Position numbers and translations under genes: made by a program
Virus record (IMG/VR): IMGVR_UViG_3300028597_000032
Span: 1 to 42,572 of that record
Length of the DNA stretch: 42,572 nt
DNA from: a virus
Reading direction: 5' to 3' (one strand)
Notes under the pieces: generated by a model
The model's input: the letters and a program-made list of their open reading frames with translations, nothing else
What the model was told of the DNA's origin: nothing
Database searches by the model: none
Shown: piece after piece, positions 7,756 through 14,199 of the stretch
Layout of the letters: every line of letters begins with the position of its first letter
Position numbering within the stretch: the first letter of the stretch is position 1

Positions 7756-8025
7756 TCAGTTCTCCGACGCCTGCCGCCGGACCGCCGCTCCGGCCAGATA
7801 CCAGCCATCATTGGCCCACATCCACACCTGGCCGGTCTCGGTATCGAGAACCTGCCACTTCTCCGGGCTTCGGGTGAAGAGGTGCGGCATCGGGATCGGC
7901 ACCGGCATGTTCGCGTTGATCTCCCTGATCGACCGAATGGTCCGCCGGGTGTGCAGGATCGACCACCAGGTCAAACCAATCACAATCCAGGTCGCGGCAA
8001 TCACGATAAACCATAGCCAATTCAT
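7756..8025 (-). CDS. Small membrane protein, one N-terminal span
   Basis: An 89-residue protein with one hydrophobic segment at residues 2-24 (MNWLWFIVIAATWIVIGLTW) followed by a basic stretch (HTRRTIRSIREI), predicting an N-terminal anchor with a cytoplasmic domain that contains WQVLDTETGQVWMWANDGW. ATG 8025 is chosen because GAGAGG lies 6 bp upstream and the codon forms an ATGA overlap with the stop of the preceding gene; an in-frame ATG at 8031 is an alternative. Function unknown. Confidence 0.7.
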   Translation of the reverse strand: MNWLWFIVIAATWIVIGLTWWSILHTRRTIRSIREINANMPVPIPMPHLFTRSPEKWQVLDTETGQVWMWANDGWYLAGAAVRRQASEN

Positions 8026-8204
8026 AACCATCCTCTCGCCAGATCGGTCCGGGCCAGGTGCATCGCGTTGATGTACTGCCGGCCGGAAACCGTTGGCTTG
8101 GTGCACTTCTCCCCGGGGTTCGACTGACAGTTGGGGCATTTCACGGTGAGTGGGTCAGTCTCCTCTGGATGGCGACCAGAACTCGGTGCCGGGGAACTCT
8201 TCAT
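8022..8204 (-). CDS. Zinc-finger microprotein, 60 residues
   Basis: A 60-residue protein with the pattern CPNCQSNPGEKCTKP...HLAR, that is CxxC-x6-C followed by a His about 17 residues on. This resembles the short phage zinc-binding domain (CPxC...PGxxC...GRxHxxR) common in actinophages. GAGGAGG precedes the ATG at 8204. It overlaps genes on both sides within the leftward operon. It may bind nucleic acid; role unknown. Confidence 0.7.
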   Translation of the reverse strand: MKSSPAPSSGRHPEETDPLTVKCPNCQSNPGEKCTKPTVSGRQYINAMHLARTDLARGWL

Positions 8205-8352
8205 TAGCCAGTGCCTCCTCCGCTGCCTCGCGCGGGGTCATCTCCGATTCGTACCAATCGCGCCATGTCTGATCGGCCAGGTCGGAATGATGCAGCCCCA
8301 CCGCAGCGATGAGGAGGGCATCCACCTGGCCGATCCACTGTTGATAACTCAC
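8155..8352 (-). CDS. Small acidic protein, DUF5419-like
   Basis: A 65-residue protein. GTG 8352 is chosen over the in-frame ATG at 8376: GGAGG lies 5 bp before the GTG, and the GTG forms a GTGA overlap with the upstream gene's stop. The sequence (QQWIGQVDALL, TWRDWYESEMTPREAAEEAL, followed by F) matches the layout of short phage proteins of the DUF5419 type, in which a Trp-rich helix precedes a PxEAAxEAL helix. Function unknown. Confidence 0.65.
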   Translation of the reverse strand: MSYQQWIGQVDALLIAAVGLHHSDLADQTWRDWYESEMTPREAAEEALANEEFPGTEFWSPSRGD

Positions 8353-8480
8353 GCATACCTCCGGAAGGCTCGGCATCGACGGCAGAGGAGGCCGGACATC
8401 TTCGGTATCCGGAAGTCATGGCCGCGCCACGAACACATCAACCAGGCCTGCCAAACCTCTTCCCAGAGATCCAGTTCCAT
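8349..8480 (-). CDS. Zinc-ribbon-like microprotein, 43 residues
   Basis: A 43-residue gene found inside a longer open frame. The ATG at 8480 starts 5 bases after the stop of the 181-residue protein; GAGAAGG immediately precedes it. The product has CSWRGHDFR...LLCRRCRAF, a C-x4-H...C-x2-C pattern like small phage zinc ribbons. The GTGA overlap with the next gene supports its reality. The longer version of the frame (to 8633) is antisense-like low-complexity sequence and is not favoured. Confidence 0.55.
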   Translation of the reverse strand: MELDLWEEVWQAWLMCSWRGHDFRIPKMSGLLCRRCRAFRRYA

Positions 8481-8485
8481 CCTTC

Positions 8486-9031
8486 TCAATGTGCGGACGC
8501 CTCCAGTTCCTCCCGCTCCCGGCCGGTGACCTTGTAGCCGTCGACCCGGGTCAACGCCTCGACCAGCGGATCCACCCCATGGTTCGCCTTCCGGTGCAGC
8601 GCCATCCCCTGCGCCTGGTACTTCTCCTTGCACTCCGGGCAGACGGAAGGGATCGGCGGGCGTTCGGTCCGGACGTGGGCTTTCCAGACGTGCGGAATGA
8701 TCGTGTTGCGCATCACCCGTTCATCGCAGACCGGACAATTCACCCGGAGTTCGTTCAGGGGCTTGGTCGCTGCCACCGCCGGGGGCGGACTCGGCTGACT
8801 GATCTGCGGTAGCTGGCCCACCTCGTGCAGGATCGGGATGAGGTCGGCGAACTGCTTTGCGTGCACGTCGCAGACATCGAGGACCTTCGGAGTCGGCCGG
8901 CTGCCTTCACCCTCGATGCATCCGATGGTGAAAGTATGCGTGGCCTCCGCCTTCTCGACAAATAAGGTATCCTGTTTGTTGCCCTCCTGAAAACAGATGT
9001 CGCACCACTTAACGACCTGAATCTCCCGCAT
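8486..9031 (-). CDS. C2H2-type zinc-finger protein, 181 residues
   Basis: A 181-residue protein with three metal-binding units: an N-terminal CDICFQEG with a later CDVH; CPVCDERVMRNTIIPHVWKAH at about residue 100, a C2H2 finger; and CPECKEKYQAQGMALHRKAN at about residue 130, a second C2H2 finger. The region between is a Pro/Ser linker. The first 80 residues resemble the zinc-containing N-terminal domain of actinobacterial Lsr2-like phage proteins (histone-like targets), but the C-terminal Lsr2 core is absent. It likely binds DNA or RNA. It overlaps the DUF3846-like gene by 23 bp. Confidence 0.7.
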   Translation of the reverse strand: MREIQVVKWCDICFQEGNKQDTLFVEKAEATHTFTIGCIEGEGSRPTPKVLDVCDVHAKQFADLIPILHEVGQLPQISQPSPPPAVAATKPLNELRVNCPVCDERVMRNTIIPHVWKAHVRTERPPIPSVCPECKEKYQAQGMALHRKANHGVDPLVEALTRVDGYKVTGREREELEASAH

Positions 9032-9380
9032 GTGCCCTCAACTCCTTCCGCTCCTGAACTCGCTGGATCCATTCGTCATCGATCGCCGTCACGTCGCCAT
9101 CCGCGTCCGCCTCGCCGGTGATGATCACATCGCCGACGATCGACTGGAGGGCGATCGTGCTGGCAAACCGGTTGAGGGGCAAGCCGTTCAGTGCCCCCTC
9201 CTCGTTGCACCAGAGGATGCCCATCAGTGGCAGCCGGACCGCCTCCAGGTATCCGCCGACCGCCGATTGTAGTTGTCGCAGTTGAGGTCCCGCCGTCCTG
9301 GACAGTTCCACCAGCTCCCAGTCGCGGTCCGGATCGGCCGGGATGAGGACGGCCGGCAGGCCTTCACGCGGTGCCGACAT
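9009..9380 (-). CDS. DUF3846-like protein
   Basis: A 123-residue protein with the features of the DUF3846 family: an LQSAVGGYLEAV helix, the WCNEEGALNGLPLNRFAS segment and VGDVIITGEADADGD. Such proteins occur in phages and mobile elements of Gram-positive bacteria; their function is not known. The ATG at 9380 overlaps the end of the preceding gene by 17 bp. Part of the leftward operon. Confidence 0.7.
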   Translation of the reverse strand: MSAPREGLPAVLIPADPDRDWELVELSRTAGPQLRQLQSAVGGYLEAVRLPLMGILWCNEEGALNGLPLNRFASTIALQSIVGDVIITGEADADGDVTAIDDEWIQRVQERKELRAHAGDSGR

Positions 9381-10089
9381 TGAGGTTCTCCATCACGGCC
9401 ATGATCGAGGCCAGCCGGATCACATCCCGATCGGTCCCGCTCAATCGGCCGAGCCCGTGGATCTGATATCCCTCGACGTAATCATAATTCGAGGAGACCA
9501 CCGCGCCGGTCCGATCATGCCATCGAGTCCTGATTGTCGTGCACCTCATGCACTTCAATTGGTACTCGTAAAGATTGAGTCGATTGACCCATTGTACTGA
9601 GAACGGCCGCCACGAATGTCCGAAGTCTCGGCACTGGAGATGTTCCACGTCCATCCCCTGAACCGCCTTCTCGACGGAAGGAGGTACCGGCGCCTCATGG
9701 ACTGGAACTCGTTTCTTCGGTTCATGATGCTTCACGGCGGTGACCGGCGCCGATGCTGCCGCACTCTTGCGCGCCATCCTCCCCTTCTCCGCTGCCTCCA
9801 CGGAGGCTAGGGCGCGCGCTGCCTGCCGATCCGCCGACTCCGGGATGATCCGCCGATCCCTAGCCGATGAGTCCGCCTGCGGCGACTTGAGCGCCTCTGC
9901 TGCCGGAGGGGCTGAGGTGGCCGCTGCCGGCCGGGATCCTCCTCCGGGGTCCTTCCGTGCCGGCCGGCCGGCTGGTCCGCCTCTGGCCGTCTGACCTGCG
10001 GTTCCGGTCCTCTTTCGAGGCGGGGTCGCTCTCTTCTGTCCCTCCGTTCTAGCCCGTTCCCTGCGTGCTTGCCGATCCTCTGCGGTCAT
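9364..10089 (-). CDS. Basic Ala/Arg-rich protein with C-terminal zinc-binding domain
   Basis: A 241-residue protein. The frame opens at a TTG (10146), but ATG 10089 has GGAAGGGG 4 bp upstream and is preferred. Residues 1-130 are low-complexity, rich in Arg, Ala and Pro, with no visible fold. Residues about 150-241 hold CRDFGHSWRPF...LKCMRCTTIRTRW, a CxxxxH...CxxC zinc ribbon, followed by a helical tail. The C-terminal part resembles a conserved actinophage zinc-ribbon domain. The basic N-terminal tail suggests nucleic-acid binding. Confidence 0.65.
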   Translation of the reverse strand: MTAEDRQARRERARTEGQKRATPPRKRTGTAGQTARGGPAGRPARKDPGGGSRPAAATSAPPAAEALKSPQADSSARDRRIIPESADRQAARALASVEAAEKGRMARKSAAASAPVTAVKHHEPKKRVPVHEAPVPPSVEKAVQGMDVEHLQCRDFGHSWRPFSVQWVNRLNLYEYQLKCMRCTTIRTRWHDRTGAVVSSNYDYVEGYQIHGLGRLSGTDRDVIRLASIMAVMENLNVGTA

Positions 10090-10310
10090 GAGTCCCCTTC
10101 CGACCCGTTCGGCTGATTCGCAGGTCATCCTAGGAGATGATGTCAATTCGTGGTCAAGACACTCCGGACAGCGAAGGAGGCGGACCCATGGCTGAGTCCG
10201 CCTCCTGCTGGTGAAGCTATTCAGTTTTGCGGATATTCATCGCTTATCCGCCGGAGATACCTACCCCTAGGGATGGAGGCCAATCGGAGGACGGCCATCC
10301 GGAGTGAGGG
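10090..10310. other. 221-bp gap in the leftward operon with an 11-bp inverted repeat
   Basis: No convincing gene. A perfect 11-bp stem (AGGAGGCGGAC at 10175-10185, GTCCGCCTCCT at 10196-10206, 10-nt loop) lies here. It has no T-run on either strand, so it may be an attenuator or an RNA-processing site rather than a strong terminator. A 25-codon minus-strand frame (10221-10298) is present but lacks a ribosome binding site. The gap separates the operon into two parts (10311-11437 and 7119-10089). Confidence 0.5.
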
Positions 10311-10394
10311 TCATCGGCGCCGACCGCCACATCCCGCATGGCCGCATCCTCCGCAGAACCCCCCGTGGTTGCATTCACACGGACACGGCCTCAT
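10311..10394 (-). CDS. Cys-rich 27-residue microprotein (possible)
   Basis: A minus-strand frame of 27 codons giving MRPCPCECNHGGFCGGCGHA and a short basic tail with one more Cys. Six Cys and two His could bind zinc. GAGGAGG lies 11 bp before the ATG at 10394, which overlaps the upstream gene by 20 bp. Similar tiny Cys-rich products occur in this operon. Size makes it uncertain. Confidence 0.35.
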   Translation of the reverse strand: MRPCPCECNHGGFCGGCGHAGCGGRRR

Positions 10395-10719
10395 CGGTTC
10401 CCGCCTCCTCCCGCGCGTAGAAGGTGAATCCGAGGGTGCCGAGGTCATAGAGGCCATCCGATCGTGCCGGCATCCGGTACTCCTCCTCATCCCCTGCGAA
10501 CTGCCACACGGCAACCTCCCCATCGAATCGAACGAGGGCGAGCGCCCCGTCCAGATTGGCATCGTCCTCCGATGCATTGGTTTCCTTCCAGTGATTCGCC
10601 ATGGCGGTCAGCGTGTCCTTGGTCACGACCGGGGTGACCCAGCCGTTCCAGCGCGGACCGAACTCCTCCGCCGGATAAACGGCGGAAGGATCCCAGTCCT
10701 CCGAGAAATAGAGGGTCAT
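10375..10719 (-). CDS. Unknown phage protein, 114 residues
   Basis: A 114-residue acidic protein. ATG 10719 forms an ATGA overlap with the upstream stop; an in-frame GTG at 10734 is less likely. Sequence features: an aromatic N-terminus (MTLYFSEDWDPSAVY), a beta-rich core (ALALVRFDGEVAVWQF) and LYDLGTLGFTFYA near the end. No family recognised. Leftward operon. Confidence 0.65.
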   Translation of the reverse strand: MTLYFSEDWDPSAVYPAEEFGPRWNGWVTPVVTKDTLTAMANHWKETNASEDDANLDGALALVRFDGEVAVWQFAGDEEEYRMPARSDGLYDLGTLGFTFYAREEAGTDEAVSV

Positions 10720-11150
10720 CGGCCGGTCTTCCACGGATTGGCGGCATTGAGTTCCGCCACGATGGCATCCACGTCGGCGTCCTGATTCACGAATCCGCTA
10801 TCGGAGGTATCGGCCAGTTCATCGAGGAATGCGCCATGGTCCATCGAGTAACCGATCTCCTGCGCGTAATCGGCAAGGACCCGCCAGAGTGTCCCGCCAT
10901 CCATTCGGCCGAGATCCCCGTCGAGGAGTCTTTCCGCCGATGTGATCAGTCCGGCCAGTGCCGGACGCATCACCCGATCCTCTTTGTAGAGAGGAACCAG
11001 CGCGTCGAGGGCGTCGAACAAATGGACGATCGGCGCCTCCTCCTTGGTCGGGAACTCGATCGCGGTCCGGTGCTGGCCCTGCCAGCCTCCGGCGGCATAG
11101 ATGCCGAAACCGATGGCCTCGGTCCGGAAAGGTTCGCGGAACTTGGTCAT
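10716..11150 (-). CDS. Unknown phage protein, 144 residues
   Basis: A 144-residue acidic protein. ATG 11150 is chosen because it forms an ATGA overlap with the upstream gene. The body is helical (HLFDALDALVPLYKED, LITSAERLLDGDLG) with an acidic C-terminal region (DADVDAIVAELN). No recognisable motif. Leftward operon, coupled to genes on both sides by 4-bp overlaps. Confidence 0.65.
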   Translation of the reverse strand: MTKFREPFRTEAIGFGIYAAGGWQGQHRTAIEFPTKEEAPIVHLFDALDALVPLYKEDRVMRPALAGLITSAERLLDGDLGRMDGGTLWRVLADYAQEIGYSMDHGAFLDELADTSDSGFVNQDADVDAIVAELNAANPWKTGR

Positions 11151-11422
11151 GCCTTCACAAACCCCTGTTCCGCCCACATCGCGTAGGCGCCGGTGAGGGT
11201 GCTGGAGGGATCCGCCTCATAGGAGATCGTCATCCGCTGGAGATCCCGATCGTTCGCCAGCACCTTCACCGGGGTGTGCTTCCGGCCGATGAGAAGGCGG
11301 TCGTTGGGGCGGGCCGCGCGGATCACCCGGAGGGATTCCTTCCGGACCTCCGCCCTCCTCTCGTCGTCCTCGGTCATCCAGTCCCTGCGGCCCACCGGCC
11401 GGTTCAGCCAGTCGCGTTCCAT
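11147..11422 (-). CDS. First gene of the leftward operon, unknown, 91 residues
   Basis: A 91-residue basic protein. ATG 11422 is chosen because GGAG lies 6 bp upstream; an in-frame ATG at 11437 is a plausible alternative that would add five residues. The frame stays open to 11566 but that part is attP-side DNA. The sequence has many Arg and Asp (RPVGRRDWMTEDDERRAEV) and a beta-rich middle (RLLIGRKHTPVKVLA). Function unknown. It lies downstream of a candidate promoter at 11475-11480. Confidence 0.6.
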   Translation of the reverse strand: MERDWLNRPVGRRDWMTEDDERRAEVRKESLRVIRAARPNDRLLIGRKHTPVKVLANDRDLQRMTISYEADPSSTLTGAYAMWAEQGFVKA

Positions 11423-11474
11423 GATCACTCCGATCATCGGGAGGCCCCCTGTCCGGCGCCTCGATTCCTCTCCG

Positions 11475-11498
11475 ATCCTAGGACCCGAACATGTTGGG
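11475..11498 (-). promoter_or_regulatory. Candidate leftward promoter with overlapping dyad operator
   Basis: On the minus strand TAGGAT (11475-11480) is a good actinobacterial -10 element, about 40-50 bases before the first leftward gene. The sequence just upstream on that strand, 11484-11498, is a 15-bp near-perfect dyad (CCCGAACATGTTGGG, mismatched only at one symmetric pair), placed between -10 and -35 where a repressor would block transcription. No convincing -35 box is seen. Confidence 0.35.
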
Positions 11499-11525
11499 AA
11501 CCTGTTGAGAAGTTGTCGCCTCCGA

Positions 11526-11886
11526 GTGCAATACCGGCGCCTATTGCACGGCCGGCCGGCGTGCAATAGAGGCCTTCCCTGGGCCGGCTGCCGGCGCAGA
11601 AGTTGATCATGGTCCTGATCTGCGGAGATGCCGCAACAAGATCAACTGAATCGTTCGATATTGCATCTATCTTGCACTGGCCGGTTGTTGATCTTGGTGA
11701 TATGGCCTCTGAACTGGGCAAACGTAGGGTGGGCGATACTGGGATCGAACCAGAGTCCCCTAGGCCTCCGGCATAGGCGCTGACCTGCGTAAACGCAGTT
11801 CAGACGGCACGACGGTGCAATATCGCCGGTGAACACATAGGATCTCATAGGACCTAGAGGGGGTCCGGATTGCACAGATGCAATAG
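11526..11886. repeat. attP arm region: repeated GTGCAATA integrase arm-type sites
   Basis: The octamer GTGCAATA or its complement occurs at 11526-11533 (+), 11542-11549 (-), 11561-11568 (+) and 11815-11822 (+); close variants are at 11659-11666 (TATTGCAT), 11671-11677 (CTTGCAC), 11869-11875 (ATTGCAC) and 11878-11885 (ATGCAATA). They flank the tRNA-like core on both sides, as arm-type sites flank the core of lambda- or L5-type attP. The pair at 11541-11549 and 11561-11569 forms a 9-bp inverted repeat. The last copies lie just before the integrase start and could allow self-regulation. Confidence 0.75.
11728..11760. other. attP: attP core matching the 3' end of a tRNA-Val gene
   Basis: Read on the minus strand this is the T-arm and acceptor end of a tRNA: CTGGTTCGATCCCAG then TATCGCCCACC. 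TTCGATC is the T-loop, and TATCGCCCACC is the acceptor end typical of actinobacterial tRNA-Val. There is no complete tRNA here, so this is the phage half of a tRNA attachment site: integration would rebuild the host gene. The integrase starts about 150 bp away. Exact core limits need the host attB. Intact attP next to intact int means the DNA is in the excised form. Confidence 0.75.
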
Positions 11887-11908
11887 AGTTGATCAAGGAG
11901 AGATGATC

Positions 11909-13075
11909 ATGGCAGGCACGAGGCAGCGGCGCCGATCGTTCGGCCGGATGAGGCGGACATCGGCCGGCCGGTTCCAGGTCGGCTACGTCGGTCCGGATGG
12001 GCGCCTCTGGAACGCTCCGGAGACGTTCGCCAACGAGGCGGATGCCAACCGCTGGCTGGAGATCAAGGAGGCGGAGATCCGGGACGGCCGCTGGGTCTCC
12101 CCGGCGGAGGAGAGGGTCGACAAGGAGGCCTACTTCCGGGATTGGGTGGCCGGCTGGCTGGAGACGAAGGTGAAGTCCGGAGAGTTCCGCCCGCGCACCG
12201 CAGAGGAATACTCCAAGTATCTCGACCGATTCATCCTGCCAAAGTTCGGCGACAAAAAGGTGAAGGCCATCACCGCCTCGATGGTGCGGGAATGGTATTA
12301 CGAGGACTTGAATCCGGATACCCCATCGATGCGTTCCCATGTTTATGAGGCCTTCCGCCACATGATGAACGGCGCCGTTGCCGAGGATATGCGCGACGAC
12401 AATGCCTGCAAAATTATCCAGCGGAAAACTCGCGCGCACAAGCCAGTCGTACTCAGCATTGTTGAACTCATCGAACTGGCGGAGGCAATCAATCCGCGTT
12501 ACAAACTGATGATCCTGATCGCCGGTTCCTCGACGTTGCGGTTCGGCGAAGTGACTGCGCTGCGTCGGTCGGACATTGTGTTTACCGAGGACGGCCGCTG
12601 CCTCATCCGCGTGGATAAGGGAGTTTCCCGGACGAAGGAGGGCTTCCATGTCGGCGACCCGAAGACGGAGGCGGGTCGGCGGACCCCCCGTCTCCCGGCC
12701 ATGTTTGTCGGCGACGTTCGGCGGCACCTTCTCGAATATGCGGCGCCCGGCAAGGATGGCCTTCTCTTCCCGGCCAAGGGCGATCCTGACAATCACCTGG
12801 CGACCTCGACCTTTGCCAAGGTGTTCACGGTGGCGAAGAAACGAACGGGACATGACCGCCTGACCTTTCACGATCTGCGGCATACGGCGGCAGTGATGGC
12901 CGCGCAGACGGGCGCCTCGTTGGCGGACCTCATGGAACGAATGGGTCATTCCTCCCCTAAGGCGGCGATGATCTATCAGCACGCCGCGCAGGGATCCGAC
13001 GATCGGATTGCCGAACGCATGAATGAAATGTGGGAGGCGCAGTTGGCTAAACAACCGAAGAGAACTTATCGCTAG
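11909..13075 (+). CDS. int: Tyrosine integrase
   Basis: A 388-residue phage integrase. The N-terminal approximately 60 residues (Arg-rich, beta) fit an arm-binding domain; residues about 75-165 form the core-binding SAM-like domain (RPRTAEEYSKYLDRFILP); the catalytic domain follows with Arg211 (STLRFGEVTALR), a Lys in DPKTEAGRRTPRL, His321-x-x-Arg324 (FHDLRH), a GHSS His and Tyr356 (MIYQHA). ATG 11909 has AAGGAG 8 bp upstream; ATG 11903 is too close to it. The gene lies beside attP and converges on the repressor gene, overlapping its 3' end by 29 bp. Confidence 0.92.
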   Translation: MAGTRQRRRSFGRMRRTSAGRFQVGYVGPDGRLWNAPETFANEADANRWLEIKEAEIRDGRWVSPAEERVDKEAYFRDWVAGWLETKVKSGEFRPRTAEEYSKYLDRFILPKFGDKKVKAITASMVREWYYEDLNPDTPSMRSHVYEAFRHMMNGAVAEDMRDDNACKIIQRKTRAHKPVVLSIVELIELAEAINPRYKLMILIAGSSTLRFGEVTALRRSDIVFTEDGRCLIRVDKGVSRTKEGFHVGDPKTEAGRRTPRLPAMFVGDVRRHLLEYAAPGKDGLLFPAKGDPDNHLATSTFAKVFTVAKKRTGHDRLTFHDLRHTAAVMAAQTGASLADLMERMGHSSPKAAMIYQHAAQGSDDRIAERMNEMWEAQLAKQPKRTYR

Positions 13076-13838
13076 ACGGATCATCACCGGCGCCCGCCTC
13101 CTCGACCTGAGGGGCGGGCGTTTCCTTTGTAATTTTGAAGTTCACGCGCAAAACATCATGCCAAAACTTCCGGCGATACTCCTCCGGAATCTCTATCGGT
13201 TGAAGCTCGAACGCCTGATCTTTTACTTCTGAGATTATCCAGCGCGTGGCATGGCCTCGCATGGCGCGGAACGAGGGATTATCTCCGGGGATGACAAACC
13301 AGCGGCGACCCTCTTCCGGCTGAACTTGTCGATAACAATCTATCCATGAGACGGGTTTCGGCAGCTGCATATGCCACATCACCAACTCGTCGCGCAGATA
13401 AAGAACGAACTTTCGACTGAACCTTTTCTCGAAATAGAAATGGAACTCCTCCGGATCCATGCCCGCCTTGCGGGACAGCCGCGCCACCTCATAGGGATCG
13501 TCCTCCTTCGGGACCTCCCCGGCGCCCTCCATCGGAACGCCACGTAGAGCGGCCTGAGCGGCACTGAGCGGGACTTCCCGGCCATCCGGCAGCAGGAGAC
13601 CCCCCGGCGGCCCCTCCTCGCCGAGAAGCTCCGCTAGGGAGACCTCGAACGCCGCGCAGAGCGCCATCAGTTCGGCCAGCCGATCGGCGCGTTGGACTCC
13701 CGCCTCGATCTGCGCCACGGTGCCGGGGCTCCAGGTGAGGCCTTGCCTCCGGACCTCGGTCGCCAGCCGCGACTGGGACCAGCCGCGTTCCTGCCGGAGG
13801 AGATGGAGGCGTAATGCCACGTGTTCCTGCGTATTCAT
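13047..13838 (-). CDS. Immunity repressor (Xre-type helix-turn-helix)
   Basis: A 263-residue protein. Residues about 8-75 are an Xre/cI-type helix-turn-helix (LRLHLLRQERGWSQSRLATE, then TVAQIEAG and a helix ending ELLGEE). The remainder is unlike LexA/cI peptidase domains: no Ser-Lys dyad is obvious; the C-terminal half is aromatic and basic (FEKRFSRKFVLYLRDELVMW, EEYRRKFWHDVLRVNF). Position beside int and divergent from the Cro/Xis-like gene fits a lysogeny repressor. There is no Shine-Dalgarno site before ATG 13838, and TACGCT lies 7 bp upstream, suggesting a leaderless mRNA. Confidence 0.8.
   Translation of the reverse strand: MNTQEHVALRLHLLRQERGWSQSRLATEVRRQGLTWSPGTVAQIEAGVQRADRLAELMALCAAFEVSLAELLGEEGPPGGLLLPDGREVPLSAAQAALRGVPMEGAGEVPKEDDPYEVARLSRKAGMDPEEFHFYFEKRFSRKFVLYLRDELVMWHMQLPKPVSWIDCYRQVQPEEGRRWFVIPGDNPSFRAMRGHATRWIISEVKDQAFELQPIEIPEEYRRKFWHDVLRVNFKITKETPAPQVEEAGAGDDPSSDKFSSVV
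13091..13128 (+). terminator. Integrase terminator embedded in the repressor gene
   Basis: Fifteen bases after the int stop, CGCCCGCC (13091-13098) pairs with GGCGGGCG (13113-13120), and inside it CCTC (13100-13103) pairs with GAGG (13109-13112), leaving one bulged T and a 5-nt loop. TTTCCTTT follows. This is a good rho-independent terminator on the plus strand. The same DNA encodes the C-terminus of the repressor on the minus strand. Confidence 0.7.
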
Positions 13839-13845
13839 AGGAACC

Positions 13846-13851
13846 AGCGTA
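13846..13851 (-). promoter_or_regulatory. Repressor -10 element, leaderless arrangement
   Basis: On the minus strand TACGCT lies 7 bp before the repressor ATG, so transcription would start at or next to the start codon. There is no ribosome binding site. The -35 region is weak, as is common for repressor promoters. Inferred from sequence only. Confidence 0.4.
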
Positions 13852-13877
13852 TCTCGGAACCTAGGAACGTCGAGGGG

Positions 13878-13906
13878 TTGACACGTCGAACGGCCGGGGA
13901 TAGCGT
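13878..13906 (+). promoter_or_regulatory. Rightward early promoter
   Basis: TTGACA (13878-13883), exactly 17 bp, then TAGCGT (13901-13906). This is the clearest sigma-A-type promoter in the window. Transcription would begin near 13913 and run into the excisionase/Cro-like gene and the early region. TAGGAAC operators lie on either side of it. Confidence 0.7.
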
Positions 13907-13989
13907 CTGCGTCATTGAGTTCCTAGGTGTGCCTAGTACCTCATATGAACTCCCGTTAACTGATCGAGTCAACCTGGAGGGGATGGCCG

Positions 13990-14199
13990 ATGGCAACCGC
14001 CAAACGAGGGAAGGCTCCGCCCCGTCTGGGGTCGCTGCCGGATGCCGCGCGTTACCTGGGCGTCAGCGTCGATGCCGTCCGGGGATACATCCGGACGGGC
14101 AAGCTGACCGGCTACCGGATCGGCGCGAAGCTCCTGCGGGTCGACATGGATGAAGTGGAGGCCATGGTCCAGCAGGTTCCGAAGCCGCGACCAGCGTAA
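13990..14199 (+). CDS. Excisionase/Cro-like helix-turn-helix protein
   Basis: A 69-residue basic protein with a MerR/HTH_17-type winged helix: SLPDAARYLGVSVDAVRGYI is the helix-turn-helix, followed by the wing RTGKLTGYRIGAKLLRV and a short helix with DEVEAMVQ. This is the usual shape of phage excisionases and small regulators. GGAGGGG lies upstream of ATG 13990. First gene under the rightward promoter, divergent from the repressor; it may act as Xis at attP, as a Cro-like switch, or both. Confidence 0.8.
   Translation: MATAKRGKAPPRLGSLPDAARYLGVSVDAVRGYIRTGKLTGYRIGAKLLRVDMDEVEAMVQQVPKPRPA

Larger units (their letters stand above)
13838..13927. promoter_or_regulatory. Repressor operators, repeated TAGGAAC
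   Basis: TAGGAAC occurs at 13838-13844 and 13862-13868 and inverted (GTTCCTA) at 13919-13925, a spacing that brackets both divergent promoters: the first copy touches the repressor start codon, the second lies just upstream of the rightward -35 box and the third lies just past the rightward transcription start. GAAC also precedes the second copy (GAACCTAGGAAC, partly symmetric). They are the natural binding sites for the Xre repressor. Confidence 0.55.

Noticed and set aside
10221-10298. 25-codon minus-strand frame in the gap of the leftward operon
   Set aside because: No ribosome binding site and no recognisable feature; left as unassigned.
11728-11760. A complete tRNA gene
   Set aside because: Only the T-arm and acceptor 3' strand are present; no anticodon or D arm follows, which fits an attP core instead.
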